This document shows, piece by piece, positions 40,586 to 53,100 of a DNA stretch of 64,000 bases. Every line of letters starts with the position of its first letter. The first letter of the stretch is position 1. Both the position numbers and the translations under genes were made by a program. The stretch is from Adiantum capillus-veneris. Taxonomy: Eukaryota > Streptophyta > Polypodiopsida > Polypodiales > Pteridaceae. The notes beneath the pieces were generated by a model. That model made no database searches. It saw nothing but the letters and a program-made list of their open reading frames with translations, and was not told the origin of the DNA. The stretch covers positions 149,559,640-149,623,639 of the forward strand of contig CM043955.1 in assembly GCA_014529385.2 (NCBI GenBank), given 5' to 3'.

Positions 40586-40725
40586 GCTACTTGTAGCATT
40601 TGCTGTCTATAGGATGGAGAAGATTGATTGCTTCGTGGTTTGTTATGCTACTAACCTCCTTTCCATTTCTCTTTGCTTGTTGCAATTGGAACAATGAGTT
40701 GTCTATCTTTAGGTGATAGCTTAAG

Positions 40726-41079
40726 CTAATTGGTATCCCAATTTTGTATTACCTTGTACATCTGCATCCATGGGATTCCAAGAATCATTGTTTCATTCAT
40801 GTGTTCATCTGGTAAGCATACAAATTGATGAGGGCATGAACATCCATGTACTATCACATTTAAGGTTACTACTCCCAATGTAGGTGTTGGATTCTTGTTG
40901 CATCTTTTAATACTCGATATTCCTGCTGTCAAAGACTGGCTTGTTGCTTTCTTGTACGTGGAATAACTGATTGCATTTACCCGAGCTTGTGTATCGACCA
41001 ATGCATTTGTGCTATGATTTTTCAGATGTACTTTGATGCGAAGGTCCGTTCCATCTAACCATTCATCATCCGTTGACAT
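40726..41079 (-). pseudogene. Element B second retropepsin-like domain
   Basis: This lies downstream of integrase on the minus strand. ALVDTQARVNAIS occupies the active-site position, with DTQ where D-S/T-G is expected, and MILGIPWMQMYKVIQNW matches the LLLGQPW closing strand of the corresponding A domain. It shows that the second protease was already present in the A/B ancestor. The Gly-to-Gln change suggests this copy is inactive. Confidence 0.75.
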
Positions 41080-41236
41080 TGCATCTTTCTGTAATTCCCA
41101 TAGTCGGTCATCTAGTTCCGGAGTGTTGATGGGAATAGGTATTTGTTACTTTTTTAGAGCAGCTTTCCTTTTGAGTACTCAAAGCTGAGCTTCCTCTTGG
41201 GCTTCATCAATGACATGTTGTCTTTTTTATCTTTCT

Positions 41237-42548
41237 TTACTTTGTTGCATGCATCTTTTCTAGAAATTCATTGGTTAGTGGCATATTGTACTTCTTTAAA
41301 TGACATCCACTAATCCAATTAGCCATTGGTTCAACATCTAGGGTGGACAACTTAAATGCTCCACTTGGAGATACGTCTTCAATGATAAATGGTCCGTTTC
41401 TCTTTTTCTTAAACTTGGGCATGTGTTGCTTAAGCGAATAGACTAAAACTAAATCCCCTTTTTTGAAGATTTTTGTAACTAGATGGGAATCAAAAAACTG
41501 TTTTTGTGTCTGCTTTTGTTTATAGATGCGAGCTACAACAGTTAGCCTTTGCTCATCAAGCTTTTCTAAATCTTCAAGTCTCTCTAACAATTCATGTCCA
41601 GTACACTCAAGATCCTTAGCTACCCTTAATGTCGGCAATAGAAATTCTATCGGCAGTATGGCATCAAGACCATAAACAAGGTTAAAGGGTGTAGTATATA
41701 AAGTTGTCTTGAATGTAACTCTATAAGCCCATAGAGCAACATGGAGATTCATTTCCCAATCTGTCCGTCCTAAACTAACCACTTTAGTCAATACAGAGCT
41801 AAGAATTTTATTTGTATGCTCGGCTTGTCCATTTGCTTGTGGGTGATAGGGAGCTAATTTGTTATGGATGACCATAAATTCATTAAGCAAATACTCAATT
41901 ACCTCATTGAGGAAATGAGTCCCCCTATCATTGACAATTTATATTGGCAGTCCATATTCTTATGAATACGTTCTCATACAAGAATACGGTTGTGGTTTTG
42001 GCATCATTCTTTTGAGTTGCTTTAGCCTCTACCCACTTGGTCAAATAGTCTGTAGCTACAATGATATATTGAGCTTGGGTTCTATAAGAAGGTGGCTGTA
42101 TTATTCCAACAAAGTCTATACCCCATTTTGCAAAATCTCTTGCCCCCATCATTGGTCTTAAGGGCATGCTATCTACACAGGTTGGCATTTTAGCTCGTTG
42201 ACATGCATCACACCTTCGAACATATTCTTTGGCATCTGCAAAAAGTGTTGGCCACCTTATGCATGCCATTAAGATTGCTCTTGCGGTGGTCTCACTAGAA
42301 AAGTGACCTCCAGCTAATTTAGCATGTGCTTGTTCTATAATGAAAATATATTTGTCTTCATTTGCACAAAAACGCAAATGTTGATCCTTACCTCTCCGAT
42401 ACAATTGGTTTCCAATAAGAGCATAGTCTCTTGCTTCAGTTTCAATTACTCTTTGGTGGCCTTTACTCATATCCTCAGAAAATGTTCGACTTGATAAGTA
42501 AGTAACTAGATAATTACTCCACTTAGGAACAAGTGATATTTGAAACAA
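41237..42548 (-). pseudogene. Element B integrase (second zinc module and core)
   Basis: The minus-strand frame from 42548 to 41928 has the second zinc module (AHAKLAGGH, then CDACQ) and the start of the core (WGIDFVG). The core is broken near 41930 by a frame change around the second Asp. The frame from 41890 to 41237 has HPQANGQAEHTNK with the catalytic Glu, then the integrase tail ending in NWISGCHLKKYNMPLT. The match to element A pol is close but decayed. Confidence 0.88.
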
Positions 42549-42750
42549 TGTCTAGTGAGGTATGGGTGCTTGTTTTTGGCATTGAGGACATTTTTTTTAC
42601 AAATGAGTGAACATCACTCCTCATAGTTGGCCAAAATACTCCAAGTCTCAAGATCCGTTGCATAGTTTGGTCTTTTGCAAAGTGAAGTGTTACTATGGTA
42701 ATATGTGCTTGACTTTGGTATTGGGTTTTCTCTTCAAGATTAATACACAA
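42523..42750 (-). pseudogene. Element B first zinc module
   Basis: AHITIVTLHFAKDQTMQRILRLG, then FWPTMRSDVH, corresponds to the first of the two zinc modules in A. A frameshift just before the C-x2-C pair replaces those cysteines. Confidence 0.8.
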
Positions 42751-44338
42751 AAGCGATATTCCATCTTGATTTGTTTTGTATAGCCTTCCAGCTAGTAATT
42801 AATACATATCCAATTGCTCAATTAATCTGATTGTAATCGGAAGTGGTATTTGCGAATCCACTTGAGCTATGGTCATCATGTACCATATTTTCCGACCATC
42901 AAGGTATCATTTTCACAGAGAACAGATATGCATCTGGTAGATCATCGTCTACTCCCTTTAGTGGTTCTCCTAAAATAATCCTTCACAAATGATCTGCTCT
43001 TTGGTGAGTGGCGCCCTTTTTCACAACTATAGTGAAATCAAATTCCAAAAGAATAATGAATCATCTCACTATTCTTCATGTGTTGCACTGCTTGTTGACC
43101 AAGTACAATCAGGCTTGGTGGTCCACAAAGAACACAAATTTGTTAGCTAATAGGTAATGCCTATACTTTTTTATGGCATAGATCGTTCCTAATCCTCCCC
43201 TTTCGGTGGTTGTATAGTTTTTCTTTGCCATATTCAACTGTCTACTAGAATAAGAAATAGGAAAATCAATTTTCCCGTCTCCTAGTTGAGCTAGTATACA
43301 CCCAATGGCAAAATTAGAAGCATCTACATGTATGTGGAATATCTTATTCCAATCTGGTGCTTTCAATATTAGAGCTGAAGTGAGAGCTTACTTAAGCTTC
43401 ATAAAGGATTCTTCACACTCATCAATCCATTCAAAGAGTGTAATCAAGTTGTACATGGGTTTTGCAATTATAGCGTACATATAAATGAATCGTCTGCAAT
43501 ATCCACAATGTCCCATGAAAGCTTGAACCGCTTTGACTATTGTCGGTCTAAGCAAATCAGCAATAACATGAATTTTATCCATATTAATAGCTATGCCATT
43601 TTTAGACACTATATGTCCAAGAATTTTTCCTTGTCTACCCATAAATGTGCACTTTTCAGGATTTAAGAAAATCCTATAAAGTCTACATTTTTCAAATACC
43701 TTTTTGAGATGTTCAAAATGATCATCCCGGATTGATGAATGTACACATAGATCATCCATATATACTTCAAAGAAATTTCAAAGATATTCTTTAAAATCAT
43801 GGCTCATCAATCTTTGAAAGGTGGCAGGAACATTAGTTAACCCAAAAGGCATAACCCGATAGGAAAAAATACCTCATTTAGTTGCAAAACAGTTTTATGT
43901 TGATCTTTGGGGTCAATTAAAAGTTGATTGTATGCCAAAAAGCCATCTAAAAAGCTGTAAGCTTCTTTTCTTGCAGCTCGTTCTAAAACATGTTCAGTGA
44001 TTGGAAGAGGAAAGTTGTCTCTAATGGTAGCTGCATTTACTTTCTTGAGATTGATGCACACCCATAATTTTTCATTTTTCTTGGGTACTACCACAATTGG
44101 AGACACCCAATCTGTGTGTTCAATTTCATAAATGAATTTGGCTTCCTAACTTTTCTATCTCTTCTTTGATCTGCTTGGAAAATGTCTCATTATAAGTGGA
44201 TGGCCTTTGTCTGCTTGGTTTCGCATCATCTCTCATAGGTATGGTATGTTGACAGATTTTTGGATCAACACCCTTGAGATCCTTATAAGACCAAGCAAAG
44301 ATATCTCGGTATTCTTTCGATAAGCTTAACAAAAGCTC
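42751..44338 (-). pseudogene. Element B reverse transcriptase and RNase H
   Basis: Fragments in several minus-strand frames keep the order of A pol. 44332-44126 is the RT entry (ICQHTIPMRDDAKPSRQRP). 44106-43837 has SPIVVVPKKNEKLWVCINLKKVNAATIRDN. 43759-43388 starts at MDDL of the catalytic motif and has FLNPEKCTFMGRQGKILGH. 43366-43109 is RNase H with HIHVDAS, TTTERGGLG and VDHQA. Unlike A, B keeps Asp in the VDHQA motif, but has Gly next to the Glu. The gap 42751-43100 holds a stop-rich RNase H end. Confidence 0.88.
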
Positions 44339-44966
44339 TTATTCTTCTTCCGTCAGGTCGTTTGCAATGTAGACAGGTCTAGGCTCTTCTGCTGGTTCAA
44401 TCAGATCTATCTTTTTTACATTTTCAGGTCCTTCGTAGGATTCGCCCTTTTTTTGTAGTTCCCTGATAGGCTGTTCGACTATGATTTTTCGATCTTGGAG
44501 AATCGAGATTATATTTCTTGTAATGGAATGGAACAATCATTACATCTTTACCTTCCTCCTCAGTGGTTTCCATTTCAGTTGCATATATCTCCTTTAGAGC
44601 TTTTTTCAACTCTTGATACTTCTTTCTTCATTCAACTCGCGTCATGGTTGAATCCTTGTCATGGTATTTAGGTTTTGCTTGAGTTTCCTTTCTTGTTTTT
44701 CTCAATGTTTCCAATATTTCCTGCTTTTCCTTTAAAAGATATCTACTAGTGACTTTGTCTTTGACACAAACATGTGCATCTATCTGCATCAAAAATTGTG
44801 CTCTACGTGAGACTGATGGCATAGGTCTAGATTTCAAGTTTCTCGTGTCTCTTTTTCTTCTATACCATTTTTGTCTTCTCGGTTTCTGGTTTGGAAAGTC
44901 AAAAAACTTTTCTTCCCCTCCTTTCATGAGTAGTTTATCTCTCACATGTTCTTTTTCCGACCCCAA
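44339..44966 (-). pseudogene. Element B protease-pol linker
   Basis: 44966-44628 includes FFDFPNQKPRRQKWYRRKRDTR, where pol joins the acidic linker, followed by basic repeats. 44609-44339 carries the segment FHYKKYNLDS and the block RPVYIANDLT, which align with A pol residues 140-205. Frame changes are frequent. Confidence 0.82.
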
Positions 44967-45022
44967 ATAATCTGAGGTAGCTGAATGTTCTTCTAACTCA
45001 TCTATTGCATCATAGTAGAGGT

Positions 45023-46426
45023 CTAAAAAGATTGAGCTTTCATCAAGTCCTTGGATTCTTGAATTTCGTCTTCAATATGAAGGGTTGAAATCATTTGTAT
45101 GGGAATTATTTCATAGCCGTCTTCATTGCAAAATTGAGTAGGCATAGACGTATTTACACATACATCCACTGTTGCAAAAATTTGAGTCCACTCAAATGGC
45201 TCAAACAAATGCTCCGAAAAGGGTTCAGGTACATAGGCTTCGTCTGTGCAATCCCTTTCTAAGATACATTCTTCTCGTTTTAAGCTCCCTTTTTTTGAGG
45301 CTCCGCATATCCAAATAGGTATGTCTTTGTTCAACCAAGATGGAAACTTAGTTTCAGCCGAAGAAACTGAGCCAAATTCTTGTATGGGTGTTTTCATGAC
45401 ATCTCTATAAGTATGATTTTTTAGATCAACTCTTGTTATTGATCCCACTTGCTTCAAGTACAGATAATTGTTTCCCCAAACTTGGATGAGTTGTACTTGT
45501 CGCATGAAAGGTCTTCCCAAGATGATTTCATAATTGAGTTTCTTTCCAAAGTCCACTATTGCAAAAGTGTGTTGATAATCAATCCCATAGGAATTAACTA
45601 TTACTTTTTCAAGCAGTCCTAAGGGTGTTTCGATGTGTCCATCAGCCAATTGCAATTTCATTCGAGTTTGTCTAATGGTTGGTTGCCCCCATGATTCCCA
45701 TACTGCTTTCGTGGCTATGGCTATGCTTGCCCCACTATCCAGTATTGCCATGGTTTCTATATCATTATATCTCACTGGAAGGGTTGTATTTGCTTCTTCT
45801 CCTTTGTAGTATTCTCCGACTTTGTTCATTGGAATGGATCAAATCTCTTCGTTATCCATTTTGTGTTTCAACTTTTCCAAATTTTTCACAATTAGCCCCG
45901 TTATCCCCACCTTCTCTAGAGTTTTTTGTAGATCATTCCATAAATATGGTCTGATTTTTAACAGTTTTCCTAAAGTAAGAGTGCATTGAATAGGTGTAGA
46001 CATGATTGAATGGATGTTGTCTACCTCTAGGGTCTATTTCGCTCTTTTTATCTGAGTGGTTTTACACACTATGGATTCATCTTCGTTATCTCCCAAGTAA
46101 GAGGGTAGTGTTTTCAGAGTCAATGGTTTAGACATTCTCTAAGCTTCAGAGCCGCAATCCCTATACAAGGATTGTACATCCATGTCCATATCAGGAGGTA
46201 GATTGTCTAACCAAACATCCTCTATAGGAGATGACTTTAGAGTTAGGCTCCCATCATTAATCTCTCTAACTTTTTCCCATAACTGACCTGGCCAGTCTTC
46301 TTCTATGAATGGATTTCCATCTAAGGCATCTTCACTGTCCGCCGGCACTATGAATTCTGGCTCTTTAGTTTCAAGGTGGGGTTCTACCACCACTTCGGAT
46401 TTCTCTTTACTGGTTCCTACCACAAG
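45023..46426 (-). pseudogene. Element B gag end and first retropepsin
   Basis: 45829-45023 on the minus strand is a long open piece: VGEYYKGEEANTTLPV, the protease active site MAILDSGASIAIAT, LQLADGH, IILGRPFMRQ, and then the linker block ICGASKKGSLKREE. Upstream pieces to 46426 include the gag block ending SLYRDCGSEA. At 46427 the gag frame is interrupted by element C and resumes at 57831. Confidence 0.87.
46422..46426. repeat. Target-site duplication of element C (left)
   Basis: ACAAG here and at 57826-57830. Joining the B gag across them restores homology with the A gag on both sides. Confidence 0.95.
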
Positions 46427-47384
46427 TGTTGACCGCTGGGTCAACAACACAACATAACTCAAATTTCGTACCAAAGTCTTATCTTTTGCGAGTTATGAAA
46501 TGCTGCGGATTATGGATATAAACGTCATTTGTAATGAGTAGTTATTCTAGTTTCAGAAGCCGGGGTCCAATGGCACTTCCAGATTGTAAATACAAAGCCA
46601 TTTGACCCTTTCAACCCCATTTTTGGTTAAACCTAAGGTAGCCTTAGTATATAAGGTACCTAGGTCATTTTGTAAAGAAGACTTTTATCATAATCAAGTT
46701 TTAGCGCTGCCGTCTACTGTGTGTGAGAGAGAAAGAGAGTGAGCGTGAGCTTCATGCTCTCGCTATGCCCGGCTCGCTCAACACATTGGAGATCCGACTG
46801 CACCATTGCGGTAGGCTCGAGGACAGCTACGCGACAACGCCAAGCATTCCCCGCGAGATGAAGCGCACACGCCGACGCATCTACGAGCTAATTGTGGTCG
46901 TAAGTGTATCAAACGATGTCTGTTTTCTGCGTGCTAGTAGTCTATAGAATCGTGGCGACATAAGCTACGCATAGGTACTCATAAATTTCAGTTTCGGGTA
47001 CTTTCAAAATTCGGCTCTGTCATCCTACGCGTTTTCCGTAGATGGGTTTTGAGTGAGGTTTTTGAGTGTAGAAGCTTAGGGACAGGTGTATCCTAGTGAG
47101 GGGATGGTGTTCCTTAAGTTTCGTACGAATCTGGCATGATTAGGTGAGTTACCTTTCGCATGTGTGTATGTGGCTAGGTGGTGTAGTTGAGGGCAGTGAG
47201 GTTCTTGATTGTGGTTTAGTTGGCCTTCCATAGTGTTGTATGTGTAGGCTGGTCTCAACCTGACAAGCTTAAGAGATTTCCTCTGTGTGCCTATCGTGTC
47301 ATCTGTGTCCTCGATTGACATTATGTTGATCTAGGTAGTGTTTGCATGCACTTCATGGGTGTGTGAGTAGCTTCCCGTCCAACA
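46427..47384 (+). mobile_element. Element C 5' LTR
   Basis: TGTTGACCGCTGGGTCAACA at the start contains an inverted repeat (GTTGACC and GGTCAAC). TATATAA is at 46648-46654, a GA-rich tract at about 46719-46740, a GC-rich block, then GTAAGT at 46900-46905. The half-site CATCCTACGCGT is at 47021-47032. It ends GTCCAACA. Confidence 0.95.
47021..47032. promoter_or_regulatory. C-type palindrome half-site in LTR
   Basis: CATCCTACGCGT matches 12 contiguous bases of the C-type palindrome (arm GACATCCTACG), including the base that distinguishes C from A. It is also in the 3' LTR at 57462-57473. Confidence 0.78.
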
Positions 47385-47385
47385 T

Positions 47386-47403
47386 TGGCGCCGTTGCCGG
47401 GGA
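47386..47403 (+). other. Element C primer-binding site
   Basis: TGGCGCCGTTGCCGGGGA, one base after the LTR end, Asp-tRNA type as in A. Confidence 0.94.
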
Positions 47404-49764
47404 CACAAGGACCTAAGTAGGTTTCCTACTAACACTCGTGTGATGGTTGCTTGATTTAGTTTGGGCTAAAAAAAGCATTTTTCTTAAGTGGATCCGGAAG
47501 AGGATATTCCGTGATCAAGTGGATAGCCAGGAAGCGTGTGTCTTGCCGAGGGTCTGCGACTAGATAGGTTTAGTTAGGATCTGTGGATTAGAGTAGTTGT
47601 TGGTGGTCAAGTAATTTGTGAGGTGATAAAAGCGTTTACTAGTCCGTGTGTGACAGTGAAGCGTTTTTCTACTCAAAGATGCAAAACCCCATATGATTTG
47701 TAGGAGTAGCTTTAGGTAAGTGATCCGATTCTGATCTAGAGCTATTCAACACTGAATTATTTGCTAAAGTGCTTGATTGCATTTGAAATCACGGAAAAGT
47801 GTGATTTTGAGGGTAAAAATGCAATAAACAAGCTTTTGTGGACATTTTTGTATGACTGACTGATGCTGTGTATATAAACCAACATTTGCAAGGGTTCTGT
47901 GAAGAAAACCTGCAATTCTGTAAACATAGACATCCTACGCGTAGGATGTCTCAAGGGGGTTCTGGAGACCAAATTTGAAAATTTTGAGTGCACCAGTGGG
48001 TTCAGAGGGTAGGTTTTACCCTAGTAACATATTGACTTGGGTGTTTTTCCCTATTTTTGTTGACCAAAAGCCAAAAGACGGAGTCAGAAAATGTAAAATT
48101 TCAGAAAAGGCTTAAATTGAGTGTTTTTTGCATGTTTTTGCAATTGTTAAGCATACTTGCACTTGCTGAGAGCATAAGGAAGCGTCAGGGACACTTTAGT
48201 CTCAAAAAATCAGCAGTAGACATCCTACGCGTAGGATGTCTACAGGGTGATCTGGTGGAAATTTTGAAATTCTGAGTTGACCAGTGTGTTGAGAAGGTAG
48301 GTTTTACCCTATTTTCACCTGGAAAGTGGAAATTTGACCAAATTTTGACAGATCAAAGCCAAAAGACGAGAATTGCCAGACATCCTACCTAAATTGTGTC
48401 CAAGGCATAATTTTTGGAACCAAGCCATAGGATGACTCCAAAGGCATGTTCTAAATGTTGTTTTGAGTGCATGTGATAAATTTCATCTCATTTGGGTTAG
48501 TGAAAGGGAAGATTGAGCGGACTTTAGCATTTTGACTAAAAAAGGCAAGAACAGCTAGTTTTGGGGTCTTTTGACATCCAAATCAAAATCTAAGCATACC
48601 ACTGGGATACTGACATCAAGGGGAAGCTGCGGGACAAGTCTGGGGTCAAACAGGCCAAAAAGACATCCTACGCGTAGTATGTCTTCTGTGTGATTTTGGA
48701 CTTTAAACAAAATTCTGAGCATACCACAGTGATCAGCACCTTAAGGAGAGTCTGTGGTTCAAATTTGGGGCAATTCTGAGCAGTTAGACATCCTACGCGT
48801 AGGATGTCTAAGGCATAATTCTGAAACCAAAGTTCTATTGTGACCATACTATGCTGTTGTATAGCCTTAGGCAAGCCTCCTAGTCAAATTTAGTCCAATT
48901 TGGAGTTGATTTGACTTGGGAATTCATCAGGACAAACATCAGGCTTTTGGAACAGATTCTAGATCATTTGACCAGCCTATAGGTGTCAGAATCAAAAAGT
49001 AAAAAGAGCTATGAGTTTAGCACATCAAGAGGAAGCTACATTGCAAGTTTGAGCTGAAACAGAGCAAAAAGACATCCTACGCGTAGGATGTCTCCAGCTT
49101 GATTTAGGACTCCAAACCAACCTATGAGCACACCACTGTGATCAGCACACCAAGGAGAAGCTGGGGTGAAAATTTCAAGTCATTCTGAGCAAAAAGACAT
49201 CCTACGCGTAGGATGTCTCAAGGCCATTTTTAGGTCCAAATGAAATTCTGAGCATACCATTGTGTTGCTGGACTCAAGGGGAGTCTCTGGACCAAATTTT
49301 GTTAAATTCTGAGCATATAGACATACTACGCGTAGGATGTCTCTAGGCCAGTTTTAGGGTCCAACTGTACTTTTGACCATACAGGAGTGTTCACAGTGTC
49401 ACAGAGATCCCAAATATTTTTTCAAAATTGAATTTGGACTCATTTTGACCAGTCTAAACTGCATTTCACTATTTTGTCCATAACTTTCACAAACGGTATC
49501 GGATCGGAAAAGTTTTTATATCAAAACGTAGCCTGAGAGCGGCCCTACAGATCTTACAGCAAAGCTTGAACTAAATGTATGCCAACGGTAACCATTTAGT
49601 TCAACTTTGAAAAAAAACGTCATTTGAGGCCTCAAAATTCATCCGGAAGTCGAGGGTGTCTAAAAGCGACAATTTGCAAGAATTGTGACGAAACGGTTGC
49701 GGTTTTGGACATAGTTTCGACTTTTCTCTAACCAAAGCACTTGAACACAATGGACTAAGTCTAC
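47404..49764 (+). other. Element C leader with palindrome array
   Basis: These 2.4 kb are non-coding. Eight palindrome sites start at 47929, 48219, 48379, 48662, 48787, 49071, 49196 and 49320, giving steps of 290, 160, 283, 125, 284, 125 and 124. The arm is GACATCCTACG plus its reverse complement. Five are perfect; those at 48662 and 49320 have one change each, and the one at 48379 keeps only the left 10 bases. Flanking words (CTGAGCA.AAAAGACATC before, TGTCT..AGGCCA.TTTTAGG after) recur, showing an ancestral tandem repeat whose palindrome has stayed nearly fixed while spacers drifted. The region from 49380 to 49764 has no copy. Confidence 0.93.
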
Positions 49765-50157
49765 TTGAACCAAGCAAAAGCTCTTTTAAGCCCAGAAATC
49801 ATGTCTACCCTAGATTCAAACGCAGCTTACACAAGCTTGGAGATCCCGACGATAGAGGAATATCCTCCCACAATGGATCTTCCAAACTTGCAATTGATAA
49901 AGACCCATCTTGTTGAGAGAGTTTGGATGATTGGTCATGAGAGTGAAGGACTATATAGATACATTGACGACAATGAGCTCAATCTTTATAGGTGCTCAGA
50001 TCCATACCTAGAAGAGATAACGGATTACAAGCTCTTATATGTCTACACATACTGAGTCGAATGTCAATGGAGATCTATAGTTGTCGACAAGTATGGACGA
50101 GAATACAGAGTTGTAGAAAGCACAAATCCACAGACTGTACTAGAAAGAGGTGGATAT
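49765..50157 (+). pseudogene. Element C gag N-terminal part
   Basis: The frame from ATG 49765 aligns with the start of A gag, including ERVWMIGHESEGLYRY and KLLYVYTY. A TGA at 50053-50055 interrupts it, after which the same frame goes on to the capsid. The ATG at 49801 (MSTLDSNAAY) is an alternative start. Confidence 0.8.
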
Positions 50158-53100
50158 TTGGTCAATGAAGGACCACAAATGCCTCCACTAAACACGAGAA
50201 TTCCTATAGGAGTTCCAAGAAGAGAGCCACCAGGATTCCCTTCAAGAGCGGTAACGAGAGAAGGATTGGGAGAGTCTCTGGTTAGACTTGTAGACAATCG
50301 ACAAGTTAGACCATCCCAAGTCCAGAAATGGGTAAACAGAAAATACTCCGGAGATGAAGATCCGAGAGATCACGTAGCGGCTTTTAGAAGAGTGATTAGA
50401 GCAGAGGAAGTTTCAGATTTTGTGACACAGTTTGCGGGATTTGGATTGACTCTAGAAGATGATGCAGCTACATGGTTCGACTCGGTGGAAAAATGGGAAT
50501 TTGAGACCCTAGATGAGTTGTTTGAGGAGTTTATTGAAGAATTCTTGCCAAAAGGCATTGCTCACAACACGGTCTCGCAAATCTATAGATTCAAACAGAA
50601 AGAGAATGAATCAGTACGCAAAGCATCATTACGACTCAAGAGATATGTTAAGCTCTGTCCGAGAGCGGAATTACCTACACAAGCACGACTGATGCTGATC
50701 TTTATCCAGGGAATGAGACATGCGGGCCTTCAGAAGGATCTTCATATGATAAGGAGAATGACGCTAAACGAGTTGATCAAAGAAGCTCTTTATCTAGTGG
50801 ATAACTGTGAGGCATACAAAGAAAAGGACTTAAAGAGTCTAGGAGATGACACATCCTCTCAGCACAGTGTTTCACAGATAAGTGAGTCCATTGCCAAGCC
50901 AACGACACCTATTGATCAAGAAAAGCTTATCGACGACTTGGTCAAGAGGTTGATTCCTCTTGTAAGGTCTGATTCGGGAGAGCCAAAGTGGTGTGAAATT
51001 GAGAGAAAATGGACGAACCATACGGGGGAAGAGTGCTATTATAGCATGGAAAATGCTAGGGAGAGGTATGTACAACCTGTTCCAGAAGCACCTACTCCAC
51101 CTAGATACATTACGGGGAATGCGCCAAGACCAGTAGGAGTTTTAAGGCCACAGCTTGTCTTAGGACAACAACCTCCGCTGCCAGGTGCTAGAATGCCGGT
51201 AGACATGAGATACATGCCAATGATGGAAGCATCAAATAAACCAACGCTAGTACCAGCTACAATGTGGTATAGCAACCAAAGTGAGTACTACCCTTTGGAG
51301 CAACAAAATGTGAGAAAAACACATGGAGTGGTGAGGCCAGTACAACCTCCACCTCCTGGGTTTCAGTCGAAAGAAAGAAGGTATGAAATGGACGAAAGGA
51401 CATTGCAATTCATTGCAAATAGCGGCTTATCTAGGTCAAAGCTTGCTTATATCCAAGAGGAAATGCTAAAAGAATCTCCTCAACCAGAGATAGATTGTCA
51501 CAAAAGTCGTGACAACCACTTGGTCAAACAATGTCCTCATACGGAGATCACTGAAGTAAATGCTTATTGTCTTGAGTGTGGCATCACTCACTTGATCCCC
51601 GATTGCCCGAAAAACCCTAACCAAATCAAGAAAATCACGACAAGTGTATCAGGGATTGTTCAGCTCCCTAGTAGCTCAGAAAATGAAAATGTCGTACCAG
51701 TTCAAGTGGTTACGAGAGCACAAGCTCAAAAGAAAGCTGATGAGAATCCAGAGACAAAGAACACGGAAAGTGACACGAGTCCAAAGACAGATGATGGACC
51801 AAAGACAGACGCAACTAGTCAGAAAAACAAGAGCAAACAAAATAGTTGGAAATCTAGAAAGACTAGGATGAAAGCTCGCAGGGAACGAGAGCAAAAATCC
51901 CTAGCTGAGAAGCTTACCGAAGCTGAGGAGAAGATAAAACAACATGAGGAAAAGGAGGCACCTTCTCTTACACAGATGGTTAAACCTCTAGAAGAACCAT
52001 ACACAGATGAGAAACCGAGAAGTGCTAGTTCAGGAGGATCTGTGTTGGCAGAAAAGGTTAATGAGACATTAGATGCCCTCTTGAAAGCCTATGATGGGAG
52101 GCTCAAAAACAACCAAACCCAAGAACAGAGGTGGATGACATATCCCTATGCGGAATTAGAAAAGCAAAGGTTGGAAATGTGTAGGAAAATGATTCAAACA
52201 GCCCAAGCTTTACTAGAACCACCAGTTGCAAAACCTGAGGATATGAGCCGTGTCATGCCTAAACAAGTAATCCCACCAAACCAGGAACTAAAAGAGCCAA
52301 ATTCTAGTCATGAGCACAGACCAAACCTCAAAGACCCAGCATTAGAACCAAGGATAGTACTGAATACCACGGATAACTCTTCCGAGGGATTTCACCAAGC
52401 TATACCTGCGGATTGTAAAGAGATAGATGGTATTGACGAATTGTGGAAACAAGCTAGAGAGGCCAATGAAGCCGATGACCTAAGAAGACGAGTAGACAAG
52501 ACTGGTGATGAACGAGGAGTGTTTCTACCACCAATAGAGGAATTTGAAACTGGATCTCAAATGAATCTAGACGTGAGATCGTGTTGGGGCGACAAAGGAT
52601 CTGTACAATCTATGGATAGTCAACCCCATTCGCTAAGAACACTACCGTGCTACATGGGAGAGTACGAGACCAAGTCAGATGTGGTTGCAATCCCATCACA
52701 GAGACTGTCTCCCAACAAGGCCATCGATTCAAAGGGGCTAGTAGATATTCTATCTACCCCAGTCACCTGTACAATAATGTTAGCCGAGTTGCTCAGAATA
52801 AGACCAAACATGTGGGCTAATGTGGGTAAATGTCTAGAGAAATTTGGTATAAAAACCCCAATGACTCAAATCGAGGAGAGCATCAAAGAGCTTGAAATGC
52901 CTCAACTAAATACTAGGCTAGTGCCATTAAACAAGGTAGGCGAGTATTACAAGGGAGAAGATGGAAACACCACCCTTCCTGTGGAATTCAATGGTGAAAA
53001 AACCATGGCAATCCTTGACAGTGGAGCTGGTGTGGCCATTGCAACCAAAGAGGTTTGGAAAAAATGGGGAAAACCTGCCTTGAGATCCACACGAATGACC

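Noticed and set aside
46723..46947. 75-codon ORF in the R region of the C LTR (also 57164-57388)
   Set aside because: It is conserved only because the two LTRs are copies; it starts in the GA tract and ends past the splice-donor-like site, and no family match is known to me.
47929..49341. CRISPR-like array of short palindromic repeats with spacers
   Set aside because: The repeats are full dyads in a plant retrotransposon leader, spacers are 100-260 bp and related to each other, and no cas-like gene is present.
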